Below are positions 23,426 through 35,388 of a stretch of DNA of 64,000 nt, piece by piece. The stretch comes from Primula veris (Eukaryota; Streptophyta; Magnoliopsida; Ericales; Primulaceae), in NCBI GenBank assembly GCA_963682055.1, contig OY821745.1, forward strand, positions 4,967,501-5,031,500, given 5' to 3'. The notes beneath the pieces were generated by a model. That model did not search any database and was not told the DNA's origin. It was given only the letters and a program-made list of their open reading frames with translations. The position numbers and the translations under genes are program-made. Each line of letters starts with the position of its first letter. Within the stretch, counting starts at the first letter, position 1.

Positions 23426-23888
23426 TTTTGTATGGTGCGAGTATGAATAAGTTAATGTCCAAACGAGTTCAAGAATCTAATCACCAATCAGAAATTATTA
23501 ATTTTCTGAAGTGGTGAATACTAATTGTATCAGCAACTCTAATTTTGTAGAATGAAATTACTTATTTTCAGATCTTGTTGTTTGGCCCGAATCAGTTTTC
23601 CACACGCTTGAATTGCAAGCTAATGAATGAACTGGTACTGTCATAGTGATTGTAATCAATTTGAAAATTCACAATAGGATTGTGTTTTATTTCCAGTAAT
23701 TATGTACAAGCAGTTTATGAACGGGGAAGTAATCATCGTTTCAGTGTATTGCTTGATTAATATGCATATTCAATTTAATTTCTTATTGAAAATCGTCTGG
23801 TAAATTATCTTTATGACAATGAATTCTCATAAGCGGAATGATTTTGGTTTTGGGTCTTTTGGCACAAACAAATCAAAAAATATATATC
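23426..23888. repeat. Foldback-family outer sequence, related to 40085-40890
   Basis: Matches 40085-40350 and 40720-40890 directly. The other copy has about 370 bp more. This copy shows the empty target site (TGGTGCGAGTATG) of the solo LTR at 37759-40084. No gene is seen. Confidence 0.55.
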
Positions 23889-24135
23889 TGTTGTAATAAT
23901 ATTAACTACGTATTTAGGAGACAAAAGTAGATAGAGGAAACAGTGTTGTATTAATCAGTGTATAAATAAATGTCTATGAATACAAGACTCGTAACCTTTT
24001 TTATATAGATAGAGGGTAGAGGGTAGAGTAACAAGACCTAGAAAAGGTCCAACTTAATCCCAACTATAAGTCCATTAAGTAGGGTCTAAGACATCCATTA
24101 GAATATTTTAAAGTCATCTAGAATCTTCTACAACA
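23889..24135 (-). mobile_element. Short copia-type LTR, 247 bp
   Basis: Bounded by TGTTGTA and TACAACA, a perfect 7-bp inverted terminus. On the minus strand it has a TATATAAAA box and the GTATTCAT... CACTG stretch common in short plant copia LTRs. The purine run GAGAGAGAG (plus strand from 24136) stands just upstream on the minus strand, as a PPT would, so this may be a 3' LTR whose internal part is mostly lost. The flanks ATATC and CTCTC do not form a clear target duplication. Confidence 0.5.
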
Positions 24136-25416
24136 CTCTCTCTCGGACGTCTTGAGTTTTTCGTCTTCATGCAGTCGATCTGATTCGAGTTCAACAAAAT
24201 ATATTATAGAACTCAAAATAAAATTGTATGATATTTTAAAATTTTAATAATTTTAATATATTTTATTTGACAATTCAACAAAATAAAAAATCAAATATGA
24301 TATTATATAACCCTATTTGAAACTATCCTAAACTTAAATATTAATTAAAAATATTAAATATATGGTCGAATCACATACTCTTAAATTTCGGGGTGAAAAT
24401 GAATTCTAAATTTACATTAAAGACTGATGTGTTGAGAGTCTGATTGAGTTTATTTGGCTCATTAACATTATTGATAGAGACTAGAGGTATAAGATTTGGA
24501 CTCATATTTCAACCAGTAATTTTAGTATATACACCTCGAATTTGGAAATATATTGAACGGTGTTAAATGAAATACACAATATTGTAATACTACTAAATGT
24601 TATGATAAATTTGCAGCTACTATTTTCATTATAAATGACCTGAATTGGAAAGACATTCAATGGTTAAACGATAAGATGATAAAATTGTAAACACATTAGT
24701 TAGCATCATTAACTTTACACGTCATTCACTGAATATAGAAATTAACTTTTCCGTTTTTAATTAGTAGCAAAATGGAATTTGATATTTCAACTACCGGTCT
24801 TAGTATATACAGTTTGAATTCGGAAATATATTCAATGAGTATTAAATTATTGCTAAAAATTGCAATCAAAACAAATTTCAATAAGAAAGAGAGCGATCTA
24901 GAGAGAGAGATCATACAGGTAACAATTTACAAATTCACACAGAAATATTATTATTTATGTAAAAGCTTTTGTTATAACTAATAGTATTATCATAACATAA
25001 GGTTCAAAATAAATTCATCATTTCATACTTTGACATTTATGTGCTAATGCAAACAGATGATTATATTGTAAAATCAATAATGAATACGATAATTTAACAA
25101 ATTTACAGTAATTTTTAATTTTATGTGTCAATGTAAACAGAAGATTATATTGTAATAGGAATACGAGAATTTAACAAATTTATAGCAAATTGTTTTAATT
25201 CGTAGAACCAATTTTTTCTATCATAATTTTCTGAAAAAGAGTATCTTTAGGAGAAAAATAGTAATTATTATAATCATCTTATACTATTTTATTTGTTTAC
25301 CATTTTTTATCGTGTTATTGTTATATAGTCGTTTTGTTAGATTATTTATCATATCTAAATGAAATAAAATTACTGAATGAAGTCGTTTGTCCAAAAGTGG
25401 CGGAATGAAAGGCTAA
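24136..25416. other. AT-rich intergenic DNA, nothing recognised
   Basis: About 1.3 kb with short opposed frames only (for example 24726-24981 on both strands). A duplicated sequence of about 60 bp with GTAAACAGA-GATTATATTGTAA occurs near 25050 and 25130. There is no similarity to a known gene or element that I can support. Confidence 0.5.
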
Positions 25417-25886
25417 GGGCCTGTTTGGCAACAACTTTTTTTCCTGAGCTTTTTTCTTTTTTTAATTAAAAAAAACTATGAGCGTTTGGTATGTTAGTTT
25501 TTTAGCTTTTCAAAAGCTAACTTCTGGGTCAAAAAAGCTCAAAAGCAGGGAAGATATAAATTTTGGGATTTTCATATTTTATAAGTCACTTATATGTTCA
25601 AATTAGTAAAAAGTCACTTATCCACAAAATTAAATTATAAGTCACTTATAAGTGAAAGAGGCTATGGTGGTGCCAAATAGTACACTCAAAAATACGACTT
25701 TGCCTTCGTAAAAGCGAGTTTGTTTTTCAAATAACGACTATGTTTTTGAAAGTACGAGACTTGGACTGTATTTAGAAAATTTTGACTGCATAAACACATT
25801 ACCCTTCTTTTAAGCAACTTTTTTTTCTCATTGCTGTTTCAAGGCATCTTTTTGATCAAAAAAAAAATCTAACACCAAACGCGGCC
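25417..25886. mobile_element. Tourist/Harbinger-like MITE, 470 bp
   Basis: Termini GGGCCTGTTTGG and CCAAACGCGGCC form an imperfect inverted pair, flanked by TAA on both sides (25414-25416 and 25887-25889). The TAA duplication and the GGGCCTGTTTGG end are typical of PIF/Harbinger MITEs in plants. It is non-coding. Confidence 0.75.
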
Positions 25887-26002
25887 TAAGTTGATGTCGT
25901 TTGGAAACCCTGGGGATGAAGTTGATGAAATGTAACATTTTTAGAAGATTTTTACTTGTATTTTTATGGCTAATTGTACTTAATATATTGTCAGATCCTT
26001 CC

Positions 26003-26345
26003 TTAATCAGGTGGTTGTGTTTTACTTGTATTTTAGTATAATGATATACTAAAGTTGAGATACAAACAACATAGAAAGGGCACGTTTTGATATGCCTGCT
26101 GATATTATTTTTTGATATTCTAGCGAGATTGCCTATTAAAACCCTCAATTCGTTTTAAATCTGTATGCATAATATGGCCTCTATGATAGAAAACCAGTAC
26201 CATATAGTACTATAAAATGAAGAAAAAAAAAGGGATCCAACATAGAGCTTGAACTCACGTGCCATAATATAATTGTTACTGTTGAAGGTCCCGGATATAC
26301 AAAAAGTGTAGTTGTGGTTATTTGTGATGACTTAGTTTGTTTATA
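26003..26345 (+). pseudogene. F-box pseudogene, tandem duplicate of the downstream F-box gene
   Basis: Matches the promoter and first ~120 codons of the F-box gene about 480 bp downstream, starting from AGGTGGTTG (compare 26483). The start codon context is lost (ATGG to ATAC). A one-base insertion lies in the F-box (ATTATTTTTTGAT against ATAATTTTTGAT), several other indels are present, and about 90 bp is missing before a TTAGTTTGT block. The rest of the gene is absent. It is a broken tandem copy, not a functional gene. Confidence 0.88.
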
Positions 26346-26554
26346 ATCAGCTTATCTTTTAATAGTCCCGAATTAGCCAAATTATATCCCTACTAAATGC
26401 TTAGGTTGTCCTTTACATGTATTTATATCCCCAATTTTACTTATACATGCCTAATTAGCCCCTTATCAGATTCTTACTTTTCCAGGTGGTTGGGTCTACT
26501 TGCAATTAAAATTCGATGATATACTAATCTATTAGAATACCGAACAATAGGATT

Positions 26555-27709
26555 ATGGCTAACAACACAGAAAGGGTGGGTTTCGATATGCCTGCTGATA
26601 TAATTTTTGATGCTCTATCGAGACTGCCTGTCAAAACCCTCATTCGGTTCAAGTCGGTTTGCAAAACATGGAATGCGCTTATAGAAAGCCGTGATTTTGT
26701 TCGAACCCATACAAAGAAGCAACCTAATATAGATCTTGAACCAGATTTTAATAATTTGATTGTAATTGGCAAGGGTCCCGGGAATACAAAAAAGTTTAGC
26801 TTATTGCATTTCAGTGAGACCTCTCAAACGCTTATTGAGTCGGGGTTATCTTATTTATCTTGCATGGAAGATTGTGTAATGGTTGGTGTTTGTAATGGTT
26901 TAGTTTGTGTGGGCTTATCCTATGATAGTCCGGATTTAATTATATGCAATCCAACAACCAGGCAGTTTCGCAAAACTCGAGAATCTAGGTTTTCGAAAGG
27001 AGAGGATGATCTCATTTTTCTAGGATTTTGTTTAGATGCCAATGGATATGAGATTATCAGGATCATTTTTACTTGTGCTTCTATGCCCGGTATACGTGCT
27101 GAGATTTATAATATGTGTACTGATACTTGGAGTGAATCCGATGTAAAATTGGGGAAGCGTCAGTGGCTTGGGTATATAGATGGACGTAGTGATTCTAGAG
27201 GAGAATATCTGGATGCTGTGCTAGTAAGTGGGGTTTTCTATTGGAAGGCCATAGGCTATGGTGAACCATATGTTGCTTGCTTTGACAAATGTAAAAATGT
27301 GTTTGATGTAATATGCGCCCCGTGGGATGCATATGATGCATCAGGCTGGCAATTACATGAGATAAAGGAAGAACTTGCTCTAATTGTTTATCGGGGGTAT
27401 TATGAGTTTGGCTTGTGGGTGATGAATGAAGGCATGGATTGGACGGGGATACGGACGGTTGACCTTAGTGGGTACCCATACCGTCCATTGACTTGGGAAG
27501 GTAAAATGAGAGTGCTGGGAAGTACTAGCAATGGCGAATTCGTTCTGTTATACTGGCATGAGGATAATTTGAGGTTGTCGTTGTGTGATCCAAATAGTGA
27601 AGGAACTAAATGCCTTCATAATGTTGGTTTCGAGAGGGTTGAAGAAGATATCTATTTATGCACCGTGTCCGCACGTTTATACACACTGTCTTTAACACCG
27701 GTCAACTGA
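26555..27709 (+). CDS. F-box protein with F-box-associated domain, 384 aa, single exon
   Basis: Predicted substrate-recognition subunit of an SCF (Skp1-Cullin1-F-box) E3 ubiquitin ligase. The F-box spans about residues 12-52 (MPADIIFDALSRLPVKTL, then the conserved R-F-K-S-V-C-K-T-W core), which binds ASK/Skp1. Residues ~105-380 resemble the FBA type 1 / kelch-like C-terminal domain of the large plant F-box family, with GVCNGLVCVG and a CNPTTRQFRK motif near residues 111-140. The length of 384 aa fits the family. The ATG at 26555 follows a stop-rich leader and is the only start that gives a full F-box. It is intact, intronless and preceded by a broken tandem copy, as is common in this fast-evolving family. 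The target protein cannot be predicted. Confidence 0.93.
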   Translation: MANNTERVGFDMPADIIFDALSRLPVKTLIRFKSVCKTWNALIESRDFVRTHTKKQPNIDLEPDFNNLIVIGKGPGNTKKFSLLHFSETSQTLIESGLSYLSCMEDCVMVGVCNGLVCVGLSYDSPDLIICNPTTRQFRKTRESRFSKGEDDLIFLGFCLDANGYEIIRIIFTCASMPGIRAEIYNMCTDTWSESDVKLGKRQWLGYIDGRSDSRGEYLDAVLVSGVFYWKAIGYGEPYVACFDKCKNVFDVICAPWDAYDASGWQLHEIKEELALIVYRGYYEFGLWVMNEGMDWTGIRTVDLSGYPYRPLTWEGKMRVLGSTSNGEFVLLYWHEDNLRLSLCDPNSEGTKCLHNVGFERVEEDIYLCTVSARLYTLSLTPVN

Positions 27710-27743
27710 GTATGAAAATGACCAAGGTAATTTAAGGTTTATT

Positions 27744-27749
27744 AATAAA
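27744..27749 (+). terminator. Candidate poly(A) signal of the F-box gene
   Basis: AATAAA stands 35 bp after the stop codon in a purine-rich context. Plant near-upstream elements are loose, so this is a plausible rather than a firm signal. Confidence 0.45.
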
Positions 27750-28855
27750 AAGAGGAGGAAGAAGGAAGAAGAAAAGAATATACACACCTCTGATGAACTT
27801 GGGAGTTGTTGCCCCTAATGCTTTATTTATCATGTCGAAACTCGACCTGTACCTTTGAGTTCTTTTTTTTTTGTTTTTGTTTTTACATTGGCAAGTCAAT
27901 TGATTTTTTCAATTCTTTGCAAATTAAGGATCTTTGTTGTTATTGAGAGAAGTTATTTTCTTTAGATTATGTTTGCTAATCACCCAGTTACTAAAGAGAG
28001 GGGTCTATGTTTTTACTGAATTTGTTTGTCTTTCTCTCAGTTATGTGGGTGAAGGCTGCCATCTTTTAATGTTCTTATTTGAATCTCTTGTTGCGATTTT
28101 AATTTTTGTGATTCTTCTTGATTCCTGGTATAATGCTTGGCTATATAGAACCAGGGATGAGTTTGGGTCGGGACCTAACCCGTAAACACTAAACCCGTAT
28201 TCCGACCCGATTATTTTTTGAAGTGAAAAAAAATTCCGATGCCGACCCGACAAAAGTCGGAACCTGACTTTTTCGGGATCCCGTAGGGTCGGGATAGATT
28301 TATCCCGAATCTCCCGACATATTTTTTTATTTACGACGTCATTTTTTATTAACAATGTTCATTTGATAAGTATAAACATGTTATTAACACGAAACATAAT
28401 TCTAGTTTAAAAATAACAATCCTAATAAATGAAAAAAAAATTAACATGTAGTAGAAAAAAAATAGTATGAAACTACCAATATAAATATGAATATAAATTA
28501 ATTAAAAAATCGGGTCGGGTCGGGACAAAATCAAAAAAACAATCTCTTGACGTTTGGATTTCTTAAGAGCAACTGAGACGCTGTTAACTATAATTCATTT
28601 ATCTACCTTGGTGCAGTCGGCCTGCCATGGGTCAGAACCGGCTCTGATTAGTGAAACCAATTATACCATTAACTCTCTGATTAGTAAAACTATTAGCATT
28701 AATTTATCATGATTTTATTTAAGTAGGAACCGAATCTTAAAAAAAAAACATATTCTTTATTGTCTAAATTATACATTAATTTAGTTTTCTCTATATTTTC
28801 CAAATTGATTTAAAATAAGTCATATTAACTTATATTAACTAGTATGGAAGACTTG
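27750..28855. other. Intergenic, with GGGTCGGG-type repeat at 28150-28535
   Basis: The first 400 bp is probably F-box gene 3' flank. 28150-28535 carries scattered TCGGGACC, CCCGACC, GGGTCGGG and CGGGTCGGGTCGGG motifs in both orientations around an AT-rich middle, as in a degenerate MITE-like repeat. 28600-28660 has GGTGCAGTCGGCCTG and GAACCGGCTCTG, similar to the core of the foldback element at 48032-49301. No gene is supported. Confidence 0.5.
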
Positions 28856-30320
28856 TGTAACACCCCAAATTTAATAGATGTCACACGGCCGAATAACACG
28901 TAACTTGACCCGTATTATACGAAGCCTAAAACTCAAATTTATAAAATAGATAAATTTTCTTTCAATACTCATAAAATTTGTCAATTAAACACAAATTATA
29001 TATAGTTTAACATCCCAAAATATTTCGTACAAATAAATCATATTATCGTAATAATAACTTTTATAACTATACTAGCAGCGGAAAAGAAACTTAAACAACA
29101 GTGAGGTCTTGGTCCAACTGACTCAACTCCGACTCTAAATAACTTGTATTTACCTAAAAAGATTAAAAGAGATGATAAGCCAAACGAGCTTAGTGAACGA
29201 TATTTATACCTATAATGAGGAAGTTTTGACAACCCGTCTTCAAAAATACAATATGGATTTTTATAATAAAAAAAATAAAATAAGAAATAAGTTGAATCTT
29301 TTCGGTTTTAACCCATGTGTGTTTACATACATAAAATAAGTTTAAATTATAAATTTAAAACGCAGAAAAATATAAATCAATAAACCATTTATTTATCATC
29401 AAAATTAAATAATACTAAAATCAAACTTGCAACCAAACTGAAAATTCATTGCCATTAATTCTTTTCTCTCTATTGTTGGATCCAACTATCGTACTCAAAG
29501 TCACCTAGCTTGGCAATCTAGGAAATCCCATTAAGACGATCCGGCTAAGGTCACCAAACTTAAGAGGCCTGTTCCAAAACCGTTAAGAAAACTAGAGTCG
29601 CCAATTTAAGTAGTATATTCTCTGGCCACCAACGTCACCACACTAAAGAGGTCTGTTCCTTGGATTTATAAATCATAAAATAAAGGTCACCTCACTTAAG
29701 AGGTCTGTTCCTCAAAGTTCATTGCTGGTCGTGAAAATCATTAATTATTCGAGTAATTCAATTCATTTAAATCAAAATCAATTATCTCAAATCATTATAT
29801 CAAAATCACATATCCAAAATAACAATAATTGAAATAATTGTTAAACAGTATAAGATATGATTTCAATGTATATATATTTTCATATAACCTGAATAACACA
29901 TCGTTTATATATAACAAATTTTTTCACATAAATCATCTCAAATCATTTAATAAAACTCATATATATATAAATATAAATAAAGTCATTCATTTATATAGAT
30001 TTTGTTGAGCATAAAAATCAATATTGAAAATATTTTCTAAACAAGCATGAGAAATAAATCAAGTATACATGTGTGATATATAATTAGTTGATCAAAATAT
30101 TAGTTGACATCACGTTATAAAATAATTGTTTTCAAAATATGTTTTTAAATAATATAATTCCATACACTACTTTACAAAATAACATGGGTAGTAAATCGAT
30201 TATATATATATATATAGGGTACAAAATCACTCACATATCACACGAAAGCCGAAGTGTTTTTTCGAAATAAGAATAAAAACTTCACAAAAGAAAGGTACTT
30301 GTCATTGTTTTCTGTACCCA
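28856..30320 (+). mobile_element. Gypsy-type LTR remnant, right end uncertain
   Basis: Opens TGTAACACCCCAAATTT, a common start for plant gypsy LTRs. It holds three tandem-type units near 29549, 29630 and 29684 with a GTCACC-N5-TTAAGAGGTCTGTTCC core, and a CGAAAGCCGAAG stretch near 30243 that would fit an LTR. No matching ACA end, PBS, PPT or target duplication could be identified, so it is either truncated or the boundary is wrong. A TA microsatellite is at 30200-30217. Confidence 0.4.
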
Positions 30321-31301
30321 TGCCTATCTGTCTATCCATACGGTTTCTAATATGCTAGTATTAAATAGGAGTTTCTAATATGCTACTAAATTATAGGATT
30401 GTTAGTTATATAACGTCCAACACTCATACTTATCTTATTTTGTTTTAATTTTATTTTATTTTATCCATGTACACCTATAGTTATAATTAATTGCTGCTCT
30501 AAACTCGTCAACTTATTTGCAGCCAAATTACTCCATATCTTACTAATTAATTAGCCACTATTGGTAATAAAAGTTCATAATAACATTACTAAAATAAAAA
30601 GAAAATATGGGGTTTCACAACTTGGCTTTCATGTTTTGGGGGCAGAGGAAGCATTTTGTATCGAGATCTCTTCAAGTTTAGCTATCTTGCTTATTTACTG
30701 CCTTAAGACACTCACACTAAAAATGTTTAATCTTGACCTCATCAATCACCTTAGTAATCCCGAGCTTCTAGTTTTCTAACATTTGAATAATAACTGTTTC
30801 TAATTTTAGTCACTCAGTCACCAACTATTTCGAAAGTGCGTATATCCTAAACGAGCAAAGCATTGAAGTGGTGGAAAGACGGTGAGTTTGTAGTGTTGTT
30901 GCTCTTTCAAATCGATCTAAATTTTCTTGTTGAAGTTGAAACCGTGGATGAACTAGCTAGCGACACGAGGGGTACAAATAACTTAATTCCAGCAATACTT
31001 TCAAGCAATAAAAACATAATTAATCAGAAACCCTTGTTCTTGTTGAAATCTAATAGCCACTGCAAGATTATACCCTCTTTTTTTCATGTTTAAGGCATAT
31101 GTTTAAGGCATGTCATCAATTGCAATCATGTTTATCCTTAGTTTGATGAAATGGCATGAACAGCGGTCACTTTGATTGATAGACGTACTAAAACCACCAA
31201 TATAGAGTTTCAATACAAATACCTAGTTAATGACCATTTTTCATGCCAGTCACCATCTTGGTTCTTACCTGTTGTGAATATCCATGAAAATGATCAAATA
31301 T
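30321..31301. repeat. Foldback-family mosaic left of the second CACTA element
   Basis: 30650-31080 is an inverted relative of 18880-19250 and partly a direct relative of 11540-11740. One hairpin module is at about 31094-31170, and the GCCAGTCACCATCTTGG motif shared by other copies is near 31245. 30321-30650 has nothing recognisable. Confidence 0.5.
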
Positions 31302-33415
31302 CACTACAGGAAAATAGGTCAATTAAGCCGCTTATGAAGCGTCTCGATAAGCCATATAAGCGTCTCTAAAGCTGTTTGAGGCGCTTCATAAGGCGGTATG
31401 TAAAGCGTCGGGACTACCTGCGTTGCAAAAGCCCTTGAGGCGCTTAACGAGCGCCTCGAAAAAAGAATGCGGTTATGACTATCTTTGAAAGCGCTTTTGT
31501 ACCGCCTTAATAGATAATTCAAATAAGTCGGATAGGTCTCATTTAAAGACGCCCTTTTACCGCCTTATTAGATACTTCAAATACGACGGTTTGATAGTTT
31601 TAAAGCAGCTTGTTTACCGCTTTTATAGGTACATCAAATAAGGCGGTGATGAAGGCTTTTAAGGCATTTGATTGCCACCTTCGTAGACGCTAGAGAATCC
31701 ACTAATTTGCGTTTCTATGCAGGCACCTTTTGTCTTTTCATGGTAGTTTTTATTAAACAAAAAATATTGGTTATCAAAACTTTAACATAAACAAGATTTT
31801 AAATTTTAAATTCCAAATAACAGCAAAAACTAGAAATATCTTCTCAAATACCAAATACAATGTTTCACTGAATAAACATAGACCATTCATCATAAATAGA
31901 CTATCAATCCTTAAAAAAAATAGCAGGATGCGGACATCAACTAAAATATGTTAATAAAAGAAATAGTCTGAAATGGTAAAAAGGTAGATATCATATGCCC
32001 TTAATAAAAAGTTGGTAAGAACATTGACTCAAATCCGTCATTAAAATAAATAGATAGAAATATTTAAAACAGAGTTATCATTTGCCTCCACATAGCTAAG
32101 CACGTATGCACACTTCATCTACTTTAGTTCACCTATTTTTTCTTTATCTGCACCAAAAAAATCACATATATATAAATTAGTATATTGTAATATAACGAAT
32201 ATTCAACAAGAACGACAAAACTATATTATGTTAATGGAAGTGATTACTATAAGAAGACTTTATGTTTAAAAGTTCCTTTAAAACTTTAAAATATTTATTT
32301 AAATTTACTTACGTCGACGGCACGCCACAAGACACTGTTTTTTCATAAAAGTTTGTCCAACTGTACGGATACTACCATGAGGGATTAACAAAGTTTCAAT
32401 AGCAAACTTAACTTAAGTTATCAGCACCACCCAGAATCCATCTATGTTTATATTCTTTCCATCTAACTTATAGACAGGGTCTTTAGAAATGATAGTACCA
32501 TATGCGACAACTTTTTTTGGGTACTCAAGTTAAGAAGTTGAACACCACTTCCGAACATCCGACATTTCCTGCAAATTATAGTTTGTCATCAAATGTATAA
32601 ACTATTAAGCCAAACTAGCATTTCCATCAAAATATGATACTTTAGCAACAAAAACGAGAAAATTAAATGAAAGACAAAGGCACATTATCCCACAACTGGA
32701 GTCTGGTTACCTATATTTAATTAAATAGGTGAGAGTTAGTATAATACTTCAATTGTATGTTGAGTACACAAGTATCATTCTAAGAAAACCTAACAATAAT
32801 AGAGGTTAGGTGACCAGAGGTCCAGAGGTGTAAAATACACAGTTACATACGATATTTACTTACATATGTATATAAATATACAGATACATATTTATAGATA
32901 GAGAGATATTTATACATAGAGAGAGATATGAGGGGAGATACGATCGCAGCGACCGTCACCATCGTCCGTCGTCGATGGTGACAGTAAGTGACGGGGATAT
33001 AGCCATAGGTGAGAGAGGCTTGAGAGAGAAGAGGGGTTTTTTACGAAGATAAAGTGTTTTGAGTAAATTATAAAAAACAGAATTTTACAAACTTATATAC
33101 ACGGTATGTTTTTCGTTAATTAGAACTTTTTGGGTATGTTTTTGTTAATTTAGTTTAAAAAGTAGTATGTTTTGCTAATTTTTCTTTAAAGTTATGACTT
33201 ATTTTTATTTACATTAGTATTTTATTTTAATATTGTAGTATTTAGGGAGGTTAGTAATATTACCGCCTCTAATAATAGTGTAAATGAGGCAGTCAATTAA
33301 AAACACCTTCAATAGACCGTCATTAATAGCTCTTATGAAAACCACCTTCATTGTCCGTTTTTAGGGGTGGTTTTGTAAACGCCTCGTGTATGAATTGACC
33401 TATTTTCTCGTAGTG
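31302..33415. mobile_element. CACTA DNA transposon, 2114 bp, non-autonomous
   Basis: The left end CACTACAGGAAAATAGGTCAATT and the right end (inverted, CACTACGAGAAAATAGGTC plus AATT) match at 21 of 23 positions. The 3-bp duplication TAT lies at 31299-31301 and 33416-33418, and relatives near 20740 show an uninterrupted GATCAAATA-AAGAAATTTG site. Subterminal regions (31320-31690 and 33240-33400) are rich in AGGCG/CGCCT motifs. No transposase frame. A perfect 10-bp hairpin (GTCACCATCG, loop of 8) is at 32955-32982. The tail at 33105-33190 matches the minisatellite tail at 7000-7070. Confidence 0.92.
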
Positions 33416-34567
33416 TATTTAAGAAATTTGAGAAGAAAACAAATTTAACCAGCAATAAGAACACAAGTTCATGAATGTGATGGACTTAATTTTTACAGTA
33501 TGTTTACATCTAATTTGCTAGTCTTGATATTCTATTTCTGACATTATCAAAGGTTTTTCTTCTATGTAGATTAAAAAAAAAAAACTTGTGAAACTGTCAA
33601 TTGGTTAGAGCAATGGCATATGTTTCTTTATATCACCAACTTACCATAATTAAATATACAATATTTTAAAATTGTACGAGCATCAGTTTTCTTAACGATT
33701 GGCTTAAATATACATAAACTCATCAACATAGATAGTTACACGGTTCCCATTAACTTAATTAGTTGTATTAATGGGGACGGTATATCAAGTTACCATTTCA
33801 ATGAAATTCCTAATTGTACCAAAACCAGTAAAGATCGATCAATCTTCGTAGTCGTACTAAGCCAATGGATGAGCAGTTCTTGAGTACATTTTGTTTGTTA
33901 TTAAATCCAAGATACCATTTCAATAAATTTCTAATGTTTTTCTCTTCTTGTTTTGCCAATAAAAGTAAACAATCTTTCAGGGCCACATTTTAAATCTCAC
34001 CCTGGACTTCAAAATGCTCAGGACCGGCCATGTTACTAATTTGGATGCTATAAAAAACAAAATTTACTCCAGAATTGCTTATCTGCTAACTTTATTTTGC
34101 TAGAAGATCGACCAATCTCTCCTAAATTTGTTACACATGAATTACATTTGAGAATTTCATAGACCACTTGAGCAGGGGCACAGGCTACGAGGGGCAAGGG
34201 GGTCCGGTACCAATAATGAAGTCAAAGCTCCATATATAAAGAACCTTTTAATTAAGTCACAAGGTCAATGATGGAAAAAAGCTTTTGCTTTATTGTTTTG
34301 CTCCACAGGTTAATTTTTGCTACATAAAGACAAGAAAAACATTTTATTTTATTAGAAATAGAATGTCAAGATTGGAAAATCAGATGAAAACATGTAAAAT
34401 TAAATGCCATCACCTTGACCTTGGTTCTTGTTGCTCGGTAAATTTGTTTTTTCCTCAAATTTCTTGGATATTTGATCGTATTTATGGAAATTCACAACAA
34501 ATAAGAACCGAGATGGTGACTGGCATGAAAAATAGTCATGAATTAGGTATTTGTATTTATGGAAGTT
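33416..34567. repeat. Foldback-family mosaic between CACTA and palindrome P2
   Basis: 33715-33910 is an inverted copy of about 41040-41230, including a CCAGTAAAGATC(G)ATCAATCTT stretch. 33985-34172 matches 19380-19575. 34173-34211 is the left stub of the hAT-like insertion, preceded by CACTTGAG. From 34212 the sequence switches abruptly to an inverted copy of 20660-21010. No gene is seen. Confidence 0.6.
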
Positions 34568-34727
34568 CTATTAAGTACCAGCAGTAAGTTTTTGATATCT
34601 ACAGACGAGAAAAACCTTAAATTATGATTATGTAGAATAAATACAAGAAAGAGAACACCAAGTTAGCGGATCCGCTCAATTTGATGATGGTGAAGAACTA
34701 GAATATTAAGGCTAACACGATCAATGA

Positions 34728-34751
34728 TGATCATGATCATGATCATGATCA
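34728..34751. repeat. (GATCAT)n short tandem repeat
   Basis: Four to five GATCAT hexamers, themselves palindromic, placed where the hairpin module loop should be in the left arm of P2. Confidence 0.85.
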
Positions 34752-35388
34752 TGAACACGATCGATTTAATAGAGCTTCTCATTTGCGTAAACCAAATCGG
34801 ACTTATATTTGTGTTTCTAAAAATCTATTAAAGTGATCAATGTTCATAACATTTCATCAAACTAATGATCACTAGGATTAAGATTGATGAAATGCTATGA
34901 ACACGATCAATTTAATAGAGCTTCTCATTTGCGTAAACCAAATCGGACTTATATTTGTTTTTCTAAACGTCTATCAAAGTGATCGTTGTTCATAACATTT
35001 CATCAAAATAATTTGATTGATGAAATGCCATGAACACGATCAATTTGATTGAGTTTCAAGCAGTAGTGATGGACAATTGTATTATCTACCATCCATTTTT
35101 ATAGTAGTCCATCTGAACTTTGTCAAATCAGAATTGCTTTTCTAATATTTTCTTTTGGAATGACAATTAATTCATCAACTGCAATTTTTAAGAAAATCAA
35201 ATCTATTTAATAAGGGACATGGAATATGTCAAATATTTTTTTGAAGTAATCGGTTTCTGTTTAATTGTGTTTCTTCTAATGGACAGTCATAATAGGTAAA
35301 GTATTTCAGCCACAATATTTCAGCCACAATAATCTTGGAATAAGTAGAAAGAAATCACATATTTATAAAGTTGATCATTAGTTGCATT

